Of a stretch of 64,000 nucleotides of DNA, positions 43,271-53,011 are shown one piece after another. Below the pieces are notes generated by a model. That model was not told where the DNA came from. It worked only from the letters and a program-made list of their open reading frames with translations, and searched no databases. The first letter of the stretch is position 1. Each line of letters opens with the position of its first letter. Source of the stretch: CAVUAN01 sp963739435 (GTDB lineage: Bacteria > Acidobacteriota > Thermoanaerobaculia > UBA5066 > Gp7-AA6); NCBI GenBank assembly GCA_963739435.1, contig CAVUAN010000009.1:62001-126000 (forward strand), in the 5' to 3' direction. Position numbers and translations under genes: made by a program.

Positions 43271-45850
43271 ATGACTCTTTCGGCCGGAACGCGCCTCGGG
43301 CCCTACGAGATCCTCTCCGCGATCGGGGCGGGCGGGATGGGGGAGGTTTACCGGGCTCGGGACACGCGGCTCCAGCGGGACGTGGCGATCAAGGTGCTCG
43401 CGCCGGAGTTCTCGGCGGATGCGGACCGGCTGCGGCGGTTCGAGCAGGAGGCGCGGGCGGCCTCGGCGCTCAACCACCCCAACATCATGTCGATCTTCGA
43501 CGTGGGCGAGGACGCGCACCAGCCTTACGTCGTCTCGGAGCTGCTCGAGGGGGAGACGCTGCGCGTGCGGATCTCCTCCTCGGCGCTGCCCATGCGCAAG
43601 GCCGTGGACTACGCGCTCCAGATCGCTCGCGGCCTCGGCGCGGCGCACGAGATGGGCATCGTGCATCGGGACTTGAAGCCCGAGAACCTTTTCGTGACGA
43701 AGGACGGCCGCGTCAAGATCCTGGACTTCGGCCTCGCCAAGCTCGCGGCGCCGAAGGTCGGGCGCTCCGGCGGGACGAACGATCCGACCGTTCCGGTCCA
43801 GACCGAGTCCGGCACGGTGCTCGGCACGGTGGGGTACATGTCGCCCGAGCAGGTGCGCGGACAGCAAGCCGACCACCGCTCCGACATCTTTTCCTTCGGC
43901 TCGATCCTGTACGAGATGCTGACCGGGCGACGCGCGTTCCACGGCGACTCGGGCGTCGAGACGATGAGCGCGATTCTCAAGGAGGAGCCGGCGCTGCTCG
44001 CCAGCGGGAGCCCGTCGCTCCCGCCGGGGATCGAGCGCGTCGTGCGGCACTGCCTGGAGAAGAGCCGCGAGGAGCGGTTCCAGTCGGCTTCCGACCTCGC
44101 TTTTGCCCTCGAGTCGCTCTCCAGCATCTCCACGGCCAGCGGCGTGGCTCGGGCCCTGCCGGTCGGCGCTCCGGCGCGGCTCCGGCGATTGGCCGCCGCC
44201 GCGGCCGCGCTCGCCGTCGTGGCAGCCGCCGCGTATTTCTGGGCGGCCGGGCGGAGCGCCGGCCGCCGCCCACGTACCGACAGCTCACATTCCGCCGCGG
44301 GACGATTCTGACGGCCCGTTTCGCCAAAGACGGCGACACTATCGTCTACGGCGCGGCCTGGGACGGCAGTCCTTTCGGCATCTACACGATGCGCCCCGAG
44401 AGCCCGGAGTCGAGCGCTCTCGCACTGCCGCCCGCGGACCTGCTCGCGATCTCCCCTTCGGGCGAGCTGGCCCTTTCGCTCGACCGCCGCTTCGTGTTCG
44501 CCTGGATGAACGCCGGCACTCTGGCGCGCGTGCCCCTGGCCGGCGGCGCGCCGCGCGAGGTCCTCGAAGGCGCTCAGGACGCGGACTGGGCGCCCGACGG
44601 CGCCTCACTCGCGGCCGTGCGGCGGGTCGAGGGCCGCCACCGCCTCGAGTTCCCGATCGGCAAGGTCCTCTACGAGACCGCGGGCTGGGTGAGCCACCCG
44701 CGCGTCTCGCCGGACGGGAAGAGGGTCGCCTTCCTGGACCATCCGATCTACGGCGACGACCGCGGCTCCGTAGCGGTCGTGGACCTCCTCGGGAGCCAGG
44801 AAGACCCTGACGCCCGAGTGGTCGAGCACGCAGGGCCTTGCGTGGACGCCGGACGGCCGCGAGATCTGGTTCACGTCGTCGGAGAAGGGGCTCAACTCCT
44901 CCCTGCGCGCGGTCACGCCGGCCGGCCGCCTTCGGACCGTCACCAACGCGGTCGGCCGGCTGACGCTGCTCGACGTTTCCCGGCAGGGTCGTGTGCTGCT
45001 CTCGCGAGACCAGTCCCGCGTGGGCATGATCGGCCGCGGCCCCGAGGCCTCCCAGGAGAGAGAGCTGTCCTGGCTCGATTCCTCCAGCGCGTGCGACCTC
45101 TCGGCCGATGGCCAGTGGCTGCTTTTCACGGAATCGGGCGAAGGCGGAGGCCCGCATTACGGCGCCTACCTGCGCCGGACGGACGGCTCGCCGGCCGTTC
45201 ACCTCGGCGAAGGCCAGGCCACGACTCTTTCTCCCGACGGGAAGTGGGCGCTTTCGATCCTCTACGGCACGTCGAGCGAGCTGAGGATCCTGCCGACGGG
45301 CGCCGGCGAGGTCAAGACGGTGCCGCAAGGCTCGATTGCCCGGTTTCACTGGGCGAGCTTCCTGCCGGACGGAAGCGGCATCCTCTTTACGGGCAACGAG
45401 GCCGGCAAGGGCCTGCGGATCTACGCGCAGAGCAGCTCGGGCGGCGCGGCCCGCCCGGTCACGCCCGAGGGTGTCGGGTACCTGCTGCCGGTGACGCGCG
45501 ACGGGAAGTTCGTCCCTTCGACCCCGCCGACGGGCGCGTGCGGCTCTATCCCGTCAACGGCCAGGGCGAGCCAACCGTCCTCCAGGGCCTGCAACCGGGG
45601 GATTCGGTGTTGCGATGGAGTCGGGACGGCCGGTTCGTTTTCGTGCGGCGCCGCGGTGGCGTGCCCGTGAGCATCGAGCGGGTCGAGGTGGCGACGGGGC
45701 GCTCCGAGCCGTGGCGACGAGATCGCGCCGACGGACCGTTCGGGTCTCATCGGGATTTCCGCCGTCTCCTTCTCGGAGGATGGAAAGGCCTACGCGTACA
45801 CATACCACCGGCTCTTGTCCGAGCTGTACCTGGTCGAGGGGCTCAAGTGA
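43271..45850 (+). CDS. Ser/Thr protein kinase fused to TolB/WD40 propeller (four frameshifts)
   Basis: The kinase domain is intact: GAGGMGEVYRARD loop at 19-31, Lys41 in VAIKVL, Glu60, HRDLKPEN with Asp134, DFGLAKL and GTVGYMSPEQ. A membrane helix follows at about 300-325. The rest is a C-terminal propeller (YRQLTFRRGTILTARFAKDGDT, VSPDGKRVAFLDHP, LSADGQWLLFTESG, FLPDGSGILFTGNE) ending ELYLVEGLK at 45850. The frame changes near 44265, 44797, 45512 and 45718, and each side keeps the family sequence, so these look like indel errors. This is the usual Acidobacteria PknB-TolB layout: cytosolic kinase, sensor domain outside. Confidence 0.85.
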
Positions 45851-45913
45851 TCCACCTTCGCCGAGGCTACGGCGGACAAGTCGGGTGATCTGTGATCGGG
45901 TGGAGGACTTCGA

Positions 45914-47493
45914 ATGAAGAGGCTTCCCGCGCTGACGCTCGTTCTCGTCCTTGGCGCCATGCCCTCTGGCCGCGCAGCCCTTGCCTGCGGAGCTGAAGCG
46001 CGAGGCGATTGCCGAGGTCGACCGGCAAGCGGCTCTCACGCAGCAGATGGTGGATTCGATCTTCAGCTTCGCCGAGCTCGGGTTCCAGGAGGTCGAGACG
46101 TCGCGCTACGTCACGGGGATCCTCGAGAAGAACGGCTTCCGCGTCGAGCGCGGCGTCGCAGGAATCCCGACCGCCTGGGTGGCGTCCTGGTCGTCGCCGT
46201 CCGGCTCTGGTAAGCCCGTCATCGCTTTCATCACCGACCTCGACTGCATCCCGCGCGCGTCCCAGAAGCCCGGCGTGGCGTATCACGATCCGATGGTGGA
46301 GGGCGCGCCGGGGCACGGTGAGGGGCACAACTCCGGGCATGGCCGTCAACGTCACGGCGGCCGTCGTCCTGAAGAAGCTCATGGAGCAGCACCACATCGC
46401 GGGAACCGTGAGGCTCTACCCCGGAGTGGCCGAGGAGATTCTCGGCGCGAAGGCGCACTACGTGCGGGCCGGGCTCTTCAAGGACGTCGACATCGTCCTG
46501 GGCTGCCACGTGAGCGACGACTTTTCGACGCTCTGGGGCCCATGGGGCACCGGCATGATCTCGGCCCAGTACTTCTTCCACGGAAAGGCGGCGCACGCTG
46601 CCGGCGCTCCGTGGGACGGCCGCAGCGCGCTCGATGCCGTTGAGCTGATGGACGCCGGCTGGAACTTTCGCCGCGAGCACCTGCGCCTCCAGCAGCGGTC
46701 GCACTACGTGATCATCAACGGCGGCGAGCAGCCGAACGTCGTGCCGTCGGAGGCGGCCGTCTGGTACTACTTCCGGGAGCTGGACGAGCCGCACATCCGC
46801 GAGCTGTACGAGCTCGGCAACACGATGGCTCAGGCCGCCACGATGATGACCGGCACAACGGTCACCCGAAGGATCGTGGGCTCGGCATGGCCGCCGCACT
46901 TCAACAGGGCGATCGCGGAGACGCAGCAGAAGAACATCGAGGCCGTTGGCATGCCGGTCTGGAGCGACGCGGATCAGACGCTGGCCCGGGCCCTCCAGAG
47001 AGAGATCGGGAAGCCCACCGATGGTCTCAAGCCGAAGGTCACTCCTCTCGAGCCGCCGAAAGAGCTGACAGGAGGAGTTTCCGACGACGTCGGGGACATC
47101 TCCTGGAACGTTCCGATGGTGTACCTGCGCTATCCGGCCAACATCCCGAATCTCCCCGGCCACAGCTGGGAGAACGCGGTCGCGATGGCGACCCCGATCG
47201 CGCACAAGGGCTCGACGGCCGGAGCGAAGGTGCAGGCGATGACGGCGATCGACTACCTGCTCTCGCCGGAGCGTGTCGCGGAGGCCTGGGCCTACTTCCG
47301 CAACGTGCAGACGAAGGACATCCACTACACGCCCTTGATCGGCCCCGACGACAAGCCCGCGATCGAGTTCAACCGCGACAAGATGGACAAGTTCATCCCG
47401 CAGCTCAAGAGGACCTACTACGACCCAACGAAGTACAAGACCTACCTCGAACAGCTCGGCATCGCGTACCCGACCGTGAAGAAGACGCCATGA
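45914..47493 (+). CDS. exported M20-family amidohydrolase, AbgB-like (frameshifts near 45958 and 46320)
   Basis: The signal peptide (MKRLPALTLVLVLGAMP, then LAAQPLPAEL after the first shift) leads into an M20D domain. Features are QMVDSIFSFAELGFQEVETSRYV, VIAFITDLDCIPRASQKPG, GHNSGHG/GMAVNVTAA across the second shift, LYPGVAEEILGAKAHYV with the catalytic Glu pair, VLGCHVSDDFST, FHGKAAHAAGAPWDGRSALDA (dimerisation domain), and VPMVYLRYPANIPNLPGHSW near the end. It is closest to p-aminobenzoyl-glutamate hydrolase subunit B and likely removes an amide from a small acyl-amino acid. Stop overlaps the hotdog gene (ATGA). Confidence 0.84.
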
Positions 47494-47996
47494 GCGGCGA
47501 GGCGAAGCCCTTCTCCGACGCGTACGGGACGCTGGCGGCGCTCCATCAACTCGGGGCCGTCTGGAACGAGGGCCCGCCGATGAAGCACTTCGGCGCGCGC
47601 CTGGAGTTCACGCGCATCGACCGCGTCCGAGCGGTAATCGATCCGGTGCAGCCCTTCCACCGCGGCGGCATGGCGACCGAGGCCGTCAACGGCGTCGTGC
47701 TGGCGGGGCTTTTCGATCTCATCATCGGGACGGTCGGCTGGCTGACCCGTCCCGACGCGCGAACGGCGACCGTCACCCTCGCCATGAGCTTCTTCAAGCC
47801 CACGCGCGGCGACCGCATCGTGGCCGAGGGGCGCCTGATCCGGTCGGGCTTGAACCTGATCTTCGCGGCGGCCGAGATTGCGAACGGCTCGGGCGAAGTC
47901 AGCGCCCGCTGCGAGGGCACCTGCGCCGTCGCGCACGGCAAGCACGACAGCCAGGAGCTCTACGAGCGGATGCGTTCGGGAAAGATCGCGCCCTAG
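47490..47996 (+). CDS. hotdog-fold thioesterase-like protein (DUF4442/PaaI type)
   Basis: The 168-residue cytosolic protein starts at ATG 47490 overlapping the M20 stop. It shows MKHFGARLEFTRIDRVRAVID, then FHRGGMATEAVNGVVLAGLFDLIIGTVGWL (central helix with the acidic residues), ARTATVTLAMSFFKPTRGDRIVAEGRLIRSGLNLIFAAAEI and CEGTCAVAHGKHD. This fits the hotdog fold of acyl-CoA thioesterases. The link with an exported peptidase is unclear. Substrate not known. Confidence 0.8.
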   Translation: MSGEAKPFSDAYGTLAALHQLGAVWNEGPPMKHFGARLEFTRIDRVRAVIDPVQPFHRGGMATEAVNGVVLAGLFDLIIGTVGWLTRPDARTATVTLAMSFFKPTRGDRIVAEGRLIRSGLNLIFAAAEIANGSGEVSARCEGTCAVAHGKHDSQELYERMRSGKIAP

Positions 47997-48000
47997 AAGA

Positions 48001-48076
48001 ATTGAAACATTGATCCATTGAAACATTGATTCATTGAGCCCCAATGAACCGATGAATCAATGAACCAATGAATCAG
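48001..48076. repeat. AT-rich repeat between convergent genes
   Basis: ATTGAAACATTGAT occurs at 48001-48014 and again at 48017-48030. Complementary units (GATGAATCAATGAACC, AATGAATCAG) follow after CCCC at 48039-48042, so the segment can fold into a long A/T hairpin. Base composition is strikingly lower in GC than the flanks. It sits between convergent stops and could act as a two-way terminator. Confidence 0.65.
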
Positions 48077-50289
48077 TTTCCCAGCGCCTTGGCCGCCTCG
48101 CGAATTCTTGCTGCCCCCTTTTCAATCGCAGCCGCCGTTGCCGCAACGTCCGCCCCCACGTCCTTCCATTGCTTCTCCTCGAGGGCTTCGCGAACGGCCG
48201 GCAGCGTCTTGACGGCGTAGCCGGTGTAGAAGCCGGGCGCGTAGAGGTAGTGCTTGTACCAGGGGCGGCGGGGCAGACCTTCTTCGCGGAGGAAGGCCTG
48301 CTCGACCGACCGGAGCACCCGATTGACCTCGGCCAGGCGCGCTTTGTCGGGGGGCTTCGCGGACAGCGACCACTTGCCGAGCGTCGATTCGTAGTCCTTT
48401 GCGGCGGCCGTCAGAGAAGCCGAAGCGTTCTCGAGGGGCGAGAAGTCGAAATAGGGAACGGGAGGCTCGGCCCTGGGCGGGAGCAGAGGCTGCGTCGCGT
48501 CGACCGTAGCCGTGAAGAGGCCCTCTTCGATCTCCATGTTGCGCTCGGAGGTCGACTCGCGCCTCTCCTTAGCCAGGTCCTGGATCTCCTGGACGTACCG
48601 GGCGACCGTGTCGGCCAGGCCGACGAACTCGAAGGGGAGCAGGTCGGCGGAGGCCAGCCGCATCACCGTCGTGCCCGTCGCCTGCGAGAGGGCGCGGCCG
48701 TAGGCAAAGTCGGTGTCGGCGAAGCGCGTGTACCAGGCGAAGTCGTCGTAGATGGAGTGGTAGATGCCGGCGCCCATGCCCTCGCCGTTGAAGCCCATGT
48801 TGAGCGAGGCGACGCCCAGGTGCTGGAGGAAGGGCGTGAAGTCCGAGCCGGAGCCGAGCGCCGGAATCCGCAGGTTGGTCCGCTCGCGCGCCTGCTTCCG
48901 TTCCTCCGGCGTCTTCGCGTCGGCGATCGCACTTCAGGCGGGCGCGTTGGCCCACGGATATCTTCTGGACCGGGTCCTCGACGTCCTGACCGATCTGGGT
49001 GGCCAGGGCCTCGAGGCTGTGCGAGCCCTCGATCGAGAAGTACCCGCGGAGGTTCGAGTCGGTGTTGATGTAAGCCACGGCTTTCTGCCGGAGCTCCGCG
49101 CGCGTGCGTCTCCGCCCACTCGGTCGAGCCGAGCAGGCCGGGTTCCTCGCCGTCCCAGGCGCAGAGGATGATGGTGCGCTTCGGCCGCCAGCCCTTCTTG
49201 AGCATCTCTCCGAGGGCGCGGCCCTCTTCGAGCAGCGCCGCCATGCCGCTCATCGGGTCCATGGAGCCGTTCACCCAGGCGTCGTGGTGGTTGCCGTGGA
49301 TGACCCACTCGTCGGGCCAGGTGGAGCCCGGGATCCGGGCGATGACGTCGTGGAGAGTCGCCGTCGTCCAGTTGAAAGCGATCTTGAAGTGAACCTTCGC
49401 CGGTCCCGGCCCGACGTGGTACGTGATCGGCAGCGCCCCGCGCCAATCGCGGGGGGCCACCGGGCCTTCGAGGGCGGCGAGCAGCGGCTGGGCGTCGGCA
49501 TAGGAGATGGGCATGACGGGGATCTTCGTCAGCGTCGCGGCATCCTTGCGGTCGAGCCGCTTCGCGTCCTTCGTTGCGCCCACGCCGGGTGTGAGCGGGT
49601 CGCCCGGATAGAGGGGCATGTCCGCCACGCTGCCGCGCTGGACTCCGGCCTCGGGCCGGTAGGCGCCCTTGGGATACACGTCGCCCTCGAAGTAGCCGTC
49701 GTCTCTCGGGATCGGAGTAGATGAGGCAGGCGACAGCCCCGTGCTCGGCCGCGACCTTGGGCTTGATGCCCCGCCAGGAGGCGCCGTAGCGCGCGATGGC
49801 GATCTTGCCGCGCACGTCGACGCCCATCCGCTCGAGGAGCTCGTAGTCGGCCGGGACGCCGTAGTTGACGTAGACGAGCGGCGCCGTCACGTCGCCGTCG
49901 ATCGAGTAGGCGTTGTAGGTCGGCAGCTGCAGGGCAGCCTGCGAGGAGGTCGGGTCGCCGGCGACCGGCGGCTCGACGAGCGCCGCGCGGAAACGGGTCG
50001 GCTCGATCAACTCGAGAACGCGCTCCTTCGGAGTCGGAAAGAGAACGTCGAACGTCTCGATCTTCGCGTCCAGGCCCCACTCGCGGAACTTCTGCTCCAT
50101 CCATTGGGCGTTTGAGGCGTCGCCGGGCGAGCCGACGTGGTGCGGTACGGCGGAAAGGTGGCGGTCGTTCTCGCGTATGTTCGACGCTGAGGGCAGCGAG
50201 CGGTAGTCGCGCTCCAATTTCTGGTCCGCCTCGGGCACGGGCGAGGCGGCAAGGGCAAGGAGTGCGAGGACAACGGTCAGAATTTTCAT
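48073..50289 (-). CDS. exported M28-family peptidase, glutamate carboxypeptidase II-like (three frameshifts)
   Basis: Full span is about 739 codons, the usual length for this family. It has a signal peptide (MKILTVVLALLALAASP), a PA domain (YNAYSIDGDVTAPLVYVNYG, VDVRGKIAIARYGASWRG), the M28 core with HGNHHDAWVNGSMDPMSG (His, Asp ligands), AWDGEEPGLLGSTEW (Glu pair), AYINTDSNLRGYFSIEG, LGSGSDFTPFLQHLG, YHSIYDDFAWY (last His), and a C-terminal helical dimerisation domain. Shifts occur near 49713, 49105 and 48932; each side is conserved, so indel errors are likely. It probably trims peptides or N-acyl-amino acids outside the cytosol. Confidence 0.85.
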
Positions 50290-50307
50290 CGCGCGAGAAT
50301 AATGGAA

Positions 50308-50336
50308 TTGCGAATCGCCTGGTTCTCGAATAAAAT
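50308..50336 (+). promoter_or_regulatory. sigma70-like promoter for the 50364 operon
   Basis: TTGCGA (50308-50313) and TAAAAT (50331-50336) are separated by exactly 17 bases and lie 28 bases before the first start codon. The local A/T-richness supports it. Assignment is by consensus only. Confidence 0.55.
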
Positions 50337-50363
50337 GAATTCCGTCAGAGGGGGGCTCTGCTC

Positions 50364-50684
50364 ATGAGGCTGGTCTGGTCGCAGCCCACCGCCGCTCAGG
50401 ACCGCCAGCGGAGCCTGATGCCCACCGCGCTCATCTGCATCGTCCTCGGTGGAACTGTCGTCGGGGTGGGCGGGCGGGACCCGGAGCACGCCCCGCGCGC
50501 CTTCCGCGCCGCGGCCGCTGGCCTGCTGGCAACCGGCGGCCTGCTCGTCTTCGCCGGCGGCGCCGCCTTCCTCCTCCAGAAAGTCAGAAAAGCCGGTCCC
50601 GCTCGCACACTCACGCTCGCCGCGCCGGCCGACCCGGCCGGCGGAAAGCCGGAGTCGTCCTTCCGAAAGGAGGATCAGCAGTGA
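50364..50684 (+). CDS. small membrane protein, two helices
   Basis: The 106-residue protein has two hydrophobic segments, SLMPTALICIVLGGTVVGVGG at about 17-37 and AAAAGLLATGGLLVFAGGAAFLL at about 49-71, and a charged soluble tail (KVRKAG to SFRKEDQQ). No domain is recognised. It starts 28 bases after a good promoter, and its stop overlaps the zinc-ribbon gene (GTGA), so both are made together. Confidence 0.65.
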   Translation: MRLVWSQPTAAQDRQRSLMPTALICIVLGGTVVGVGGRDPEHAPRAFRAAAAGLLATGGLLVFAGGAAFLLQKVRKAGPARTLTLAAPADPAGGKPESSFRKEDQQ

Positions 50685-50920
50685 ACCGCAACAACGTGGT
50701 CCCGTTCGATCCGTCGATCCGCACGGCGCTGGCGCGCCGCGGCGCCCCCGACAAGTCGCCCGCTCCGCTGACGGACACTGTGGAAGTCGAATGCGTCCGC
50801 TGCGCCGCCGTGGCCGCCGTGGACCTGGAAGTTCTGTATTCCGAGCCCGCGGTCAACTGCAGGTCCTGCGGCGCCGCCATCCCGCTCATCGGCTGCGAGT
50901 GGGTGGAAGGGACGAGGTAG
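50681..50920 (+). CDS. small zinc-ribbon protein
   Basis: The 79-residue protein starts at GTG 50681. Two CxxC pairs (VECVRCAAV and VNCRSCGAA) about 28 residues apart form a zinc ribbon; IPLIGCEWVEG follows. The N-terminus is unstructured and basic. It may bind nucleic acid or a protein partner. Cotranscribed with the two-helix membrane protein upstream and the tiny membrane protein downstream. Confidence 0.65.
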   Translation: MNRNNVVPFDPSIRTALARRGAPDKSPAPLTDTVEVECVRCAAVAAVDLEVLYSEPAVNCRSCGAAIPLIGCEWVEGTR

Positions 50921-50926
50921 CCGTCT

Positions 50927-51079
50927 TTGTCCTGGACTGCCGCGATCGTTCTGGTGATCCTGTGGCTGCTGCTTTTCTCCGCGCTCAAGATCGCGGCGTG
51001 GCCGGTGCACCTGTTGCTCGCCGCAGCGGTGCTGGCGGCGGTGATGGCCGTGGTGCGGCAGAAGCAGCGCCGGACGTGA
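50927..51079 (+). CDS. tiny lmo0937/DUF5670-like membrane protein
   Basis: From TTG 50927 this 50-residue protein reads SWTAAIVLVILWLLLFSALKI then a second helix HLLLAAAVLAAVMAVV, ending RQKQRRT. The pattern (short N-terminus, two membrane helices, basic end) matches the lmo0937/DUF5670 group of small stress-linked membrane proteins. It is third in the 50364 operon, six bases after the zinc-ribbon gene. It overlaps the 3' end of the opposite-strand lipoprotein gene by 95 bases, so one of the two ends may be wrong. Confidence 0.5.
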   Translation: MSWTAAIVLVILWLLLFSALKIAAWPVHLLLAAAVLAAVMAVVRQKQRRT

Positions 51080-52484
51080 CGGGACTCTCCGGCCTTCCCA
51101 GGTAGATCCACCTCCGGGGCATGTCGATGAACGCTCGGTAGCCCAGCAGGGGCTGCCAGGCGAGTGTCCCGTCGTCGCCCCAGTCGGGCGCGTGGGCGGC
51201 GGTGCCGATCGACACCCCGACGGAGGGGAACCGGTGGTTGAGCCAGCCCAGGTCGCGCGCCTCCGCCTCATCGTGGAACAGGCCGAGCCGACGCGCCGCC
51301 TCGGGCGCGAGCACGATGCCTCCTGTTCCATTGGCTGAGCCGAGGACGACGCGGAACTCCTTCGCGCCCCGGTGAAGAGGCGCCACCGGCAGGTCGGAAT
51401 CGTCGTCGATGAGAAACCGCTGGAAGCCTTCTGGGATCGGCCAGACGGCCGGGTCGTGAAACCGCATGCGGCCGGCAGCGGGGTCGAGCTCGACGACGGC
51501 CTCGCGGAAGACCGGGCCGCCCAGGACGGCATCGGCGCCGTCCAGGCCCCCGGTGACGCTCTCCAGGTGGACCGAGGGGAAGACGAGGCCGTCCAGGGTC
51601 AGCTCGCACGGGCCGGCGACCTGACGTCCAAAGACGTCGGCCTCAAACGGCAGGCCGGTCTTGCGAGCGAGCTCTGCCGACACGCGCACGAGACCGCCGG
51701 CGGAAGCGTCGAGGCGAACGCGCGCCCGAACGCCGTTGACCGAGGCCGGGAAGACCGGGCCGCCGCCGTTGATCTCGAGCGGGAGCTCGGCAAACGGGCC
51801 CCGGAACCGGGCCCGCCAGCCGCCCGCCTCGACGCCTGCCAGGGGGCCCGTCGGCAGGCCAACCCACTCGATCTCGGTCTCGACAGGGGCATCCGGGTCG
51901 GACACATCCTTGAACCGGGTCGGGCTCTCGTACTCGAGCCGGAATCGGGGCGAGCGGACGGCGACGAGGCCTCCGTCGCGCCGCGAGAAGACGAGCTCGA
52001 GCGGATTGCCCCACCGCAAGTTGAATCGCACGGAGGCCGTCGCGTCGTCGGCCGGTCCGAGCGCGGGCGGCTCCTTGTCGTGATCCTGGAACAGGAAGGC
52101 CCGGCGCCAGACGTAGAATCGGGTCGTCAGCTCCCGGACGACCGGCTCGGATGCCACCCGCGTGACGCCGTCCTCGTCCGTGTAAAAGGCCTTTCCGCCC
52201 TGGAGGCCCCGGACCGTCACGAGTCCCGCGGACTCGCGGCGCTCCCGGTAGTCGGCGCCTTGCCAGGAGATCTCGGCTGTCCCTCGCGCCCCGTTTGGCC
52301 CGGTTAGCCTCAGCCGAATGACCTGAGCGGCGGCTAAAGGCTTGACGCCGGCGCTCTTCCGGTATCGTTCGAGGATCCGCTGCGCGATCTCTCGTTGAGC
52401 GATCGGTCCGCATGCCGCCGCTGCGAGCAGGGCGGCGAGCGGCAGAAGGCCGGCTGACCTGCCGCGCGGCCTCGGAGCTGCCAT
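50985..52484 (-). CDS. lipoprotein with retropepsin-like domain, catalytic DTG altered
   Basis: The 499-residue protein starts at ATG 52484 and has a lipoprotein signal (LLPLAALLAAAACGPIAQ, Cys at the lipobox). An N-terminal beta domain (about 30-210: VIRLRLTGPNGARGTAEISWQG, YTDEDGVTRVAS) resembles outer-membrane lipoprotein carriers. Residues about 245-380 look like a retropepsin/aspartyl-protease half: FPASVNGVRARVRLDASAGG, VHLESVTGGLDGADAVLGGPVF, VELDPAAGRMRFHD. The usual DTG is replaced by DAS, so it may be inactive. A second such half follows (FRVVLGSANGTGGIVL). The Pro/Ala-rich end overlaps the small gene on the other strand. Confidence 0.7.
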   Translation of the reverse strand: MAAPRPRGRSAGLLPLAALLAAAACGPIAQREIAQRILERYRKSAGVKPLAAAQVIRLRLTGPNGARGTAEISWQGADYRERRESAGLVTVRGLQGGKAFYTDEDGVTRVASEPVVRELTTRFYVWRRAFLFQDHDKEPPALGPADDATASVRFNLRWGNPLELVFSRRDGGLVAVRSPRFRLEYESPTRFKDVSDPDAPVETEIEWVGLPTGPLAGVEAGGWRARFRGPFAELPLEINGGGPVFPASVNGVRARVRLDASAGGLVRVSAELARKTGLPFEADVFGRQVAGPCELTLDGLVFPSVHLESVTGGLDGADAVLGGPVFREAVVELDPAAGRMRFHDPAVWPIPEGFQRFLIDDDSDLPVAPLHRGAKEFRVVLGSANGTGGIVLAPEAARRLGLFHDEAEARDLGWLNHRFPSVGVSIGTAAHAPDWGDDGTLAWQPLLGYRAFIDMPRRWIYLGRPESPVTSGAASAAPRPSPPPAPLRRATGAPATPRS

Positions 52485-52518
52485 GAAGCTCGATGATACC
52501 CGCGAAAGCGAGGCTGAA

Positions 52519-52546
52519 AAAAAAGTGTGCGGGAGCGCACTTTTTT
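52519..52546. promoter_or_regulatory. strong A/T-flanked hairpin in the divergent spacer
   Basis: AAAAAAGTGTGC (52519-52530) pairs with GCGCACTTTTTT (52535-52546) around a GGGA loop, one G-T pair in 12. It has the shape of a two-way intrinsic terminator but lies upstream of both divergent genes, just before the HU -35 box. It may insulate the HU promoter or bind a protein. Confidence 0.55.
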
Positions 52547-52548
52547 GG

Positions 52549-52575
52549 TTGACGCCCTCGCGCGGCGGATAGAAT
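52549..52575 (+). promoter_or_regulatory. putative sigma70-like promoter of the HU gene
   Basis: TTGACG (52549-52554) and TAGAAT (52570-52575) are 15 bases apart, slightly short of optimum. The HU ATG is at 52635, leaving a leader of about 50 bases ending in GAAGGGG. The position and consensus support it; no other candidate is better. Confidence 0.5.
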
Positions 52576-52634
52576 ACGGGCCGATTTCGAGCCGCTCGAA
52601 AACGGCAATCCAATTTGAAGAAGGGGTAGCAAAT

Positions 52635-52937
52635 ATGGCAAAAGAAACCGGGAAGGCTCTTTCCAAGTCTCAGATCGCGGATCATCTGGCCAAGTCCACG
52701 GGCACCACAAAGCGCGGCGCGGTGCAGTTCCTGGACGACCTGACGGCACTCGCCTACAAGGAGGCCAAGAACAGCTTCACGATTCCGGGTGTCGGCAAGC
52801 TCGTTCTGGTGAACCGCAAGGCGCGCATGGGCCGCAACCCGGCGACGGGCGAAGAGATCAAGATTCCTGCCAAGCGCGTCGTGAAGTTCCGCGTCTCGAA
52901 GAAGGCAAAGGACGCCATTCTCGGCCCGAAGAAGTAA
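52635..52937 (+). CDS. HU/IHF-family DNA-binding protein
   Basis: The 100-residue protein has the helical base (LSKSQIADHLAKSTGTTKRGAVQFLDDLTALAYKEA), the beta saddle (FTIPGVGKLVLVNRK) and the DNA-binding arm (ARMGRNPATGEEIKIPAKRVVKFRVSKKAKDAI). RxGRNPxTGE is the HU arm signature. It bends and packs DNA as a dimer. It is a single gene with its own promoter upstream and a strong terminator downstream, as expected for an abundant protein. ATG 52635 follows a Lys-rich N-terminus (MAKETGKALSK), slightly longer than classical HU. Confidence 0.95.
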   Translation: MAKETGKALSKSQIADHLAKSTGTTKRGAVQFLDDLTALAYKEAKNSFTIPGVGKLVLVNRKARMGRNPATGEEIKIPAKRVVKFRVSKKAKDAILGPKK

Positions 52938-52962
52938 TCTTCCTAGCGAGGCGAGACAAGGG

Positions 52963-52994
52963 GCGGCCCCGGAGACGGGGCCGCTTTTGTTTTT
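52963..52994 (+). terminator. intrinsic terminator after HU
   Basis: GCGGCCCCG and CGGGGCCGC form a nine-base stem around GAGA, followed by TTTTGTTTTT. It lies 25 bases after the HU stop and is the clearest rho-independent terminator in the window. Confidence 0.88.
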
Positions 52995-53011
52995 CGGGTT
53001 ATCCTCATTCT

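Noticed and set aside
47997..48076. Possible CRISPR array
   Set aside because: Units are about 14 bases with two-base spacing, partly inverted, and no cas gene is near.
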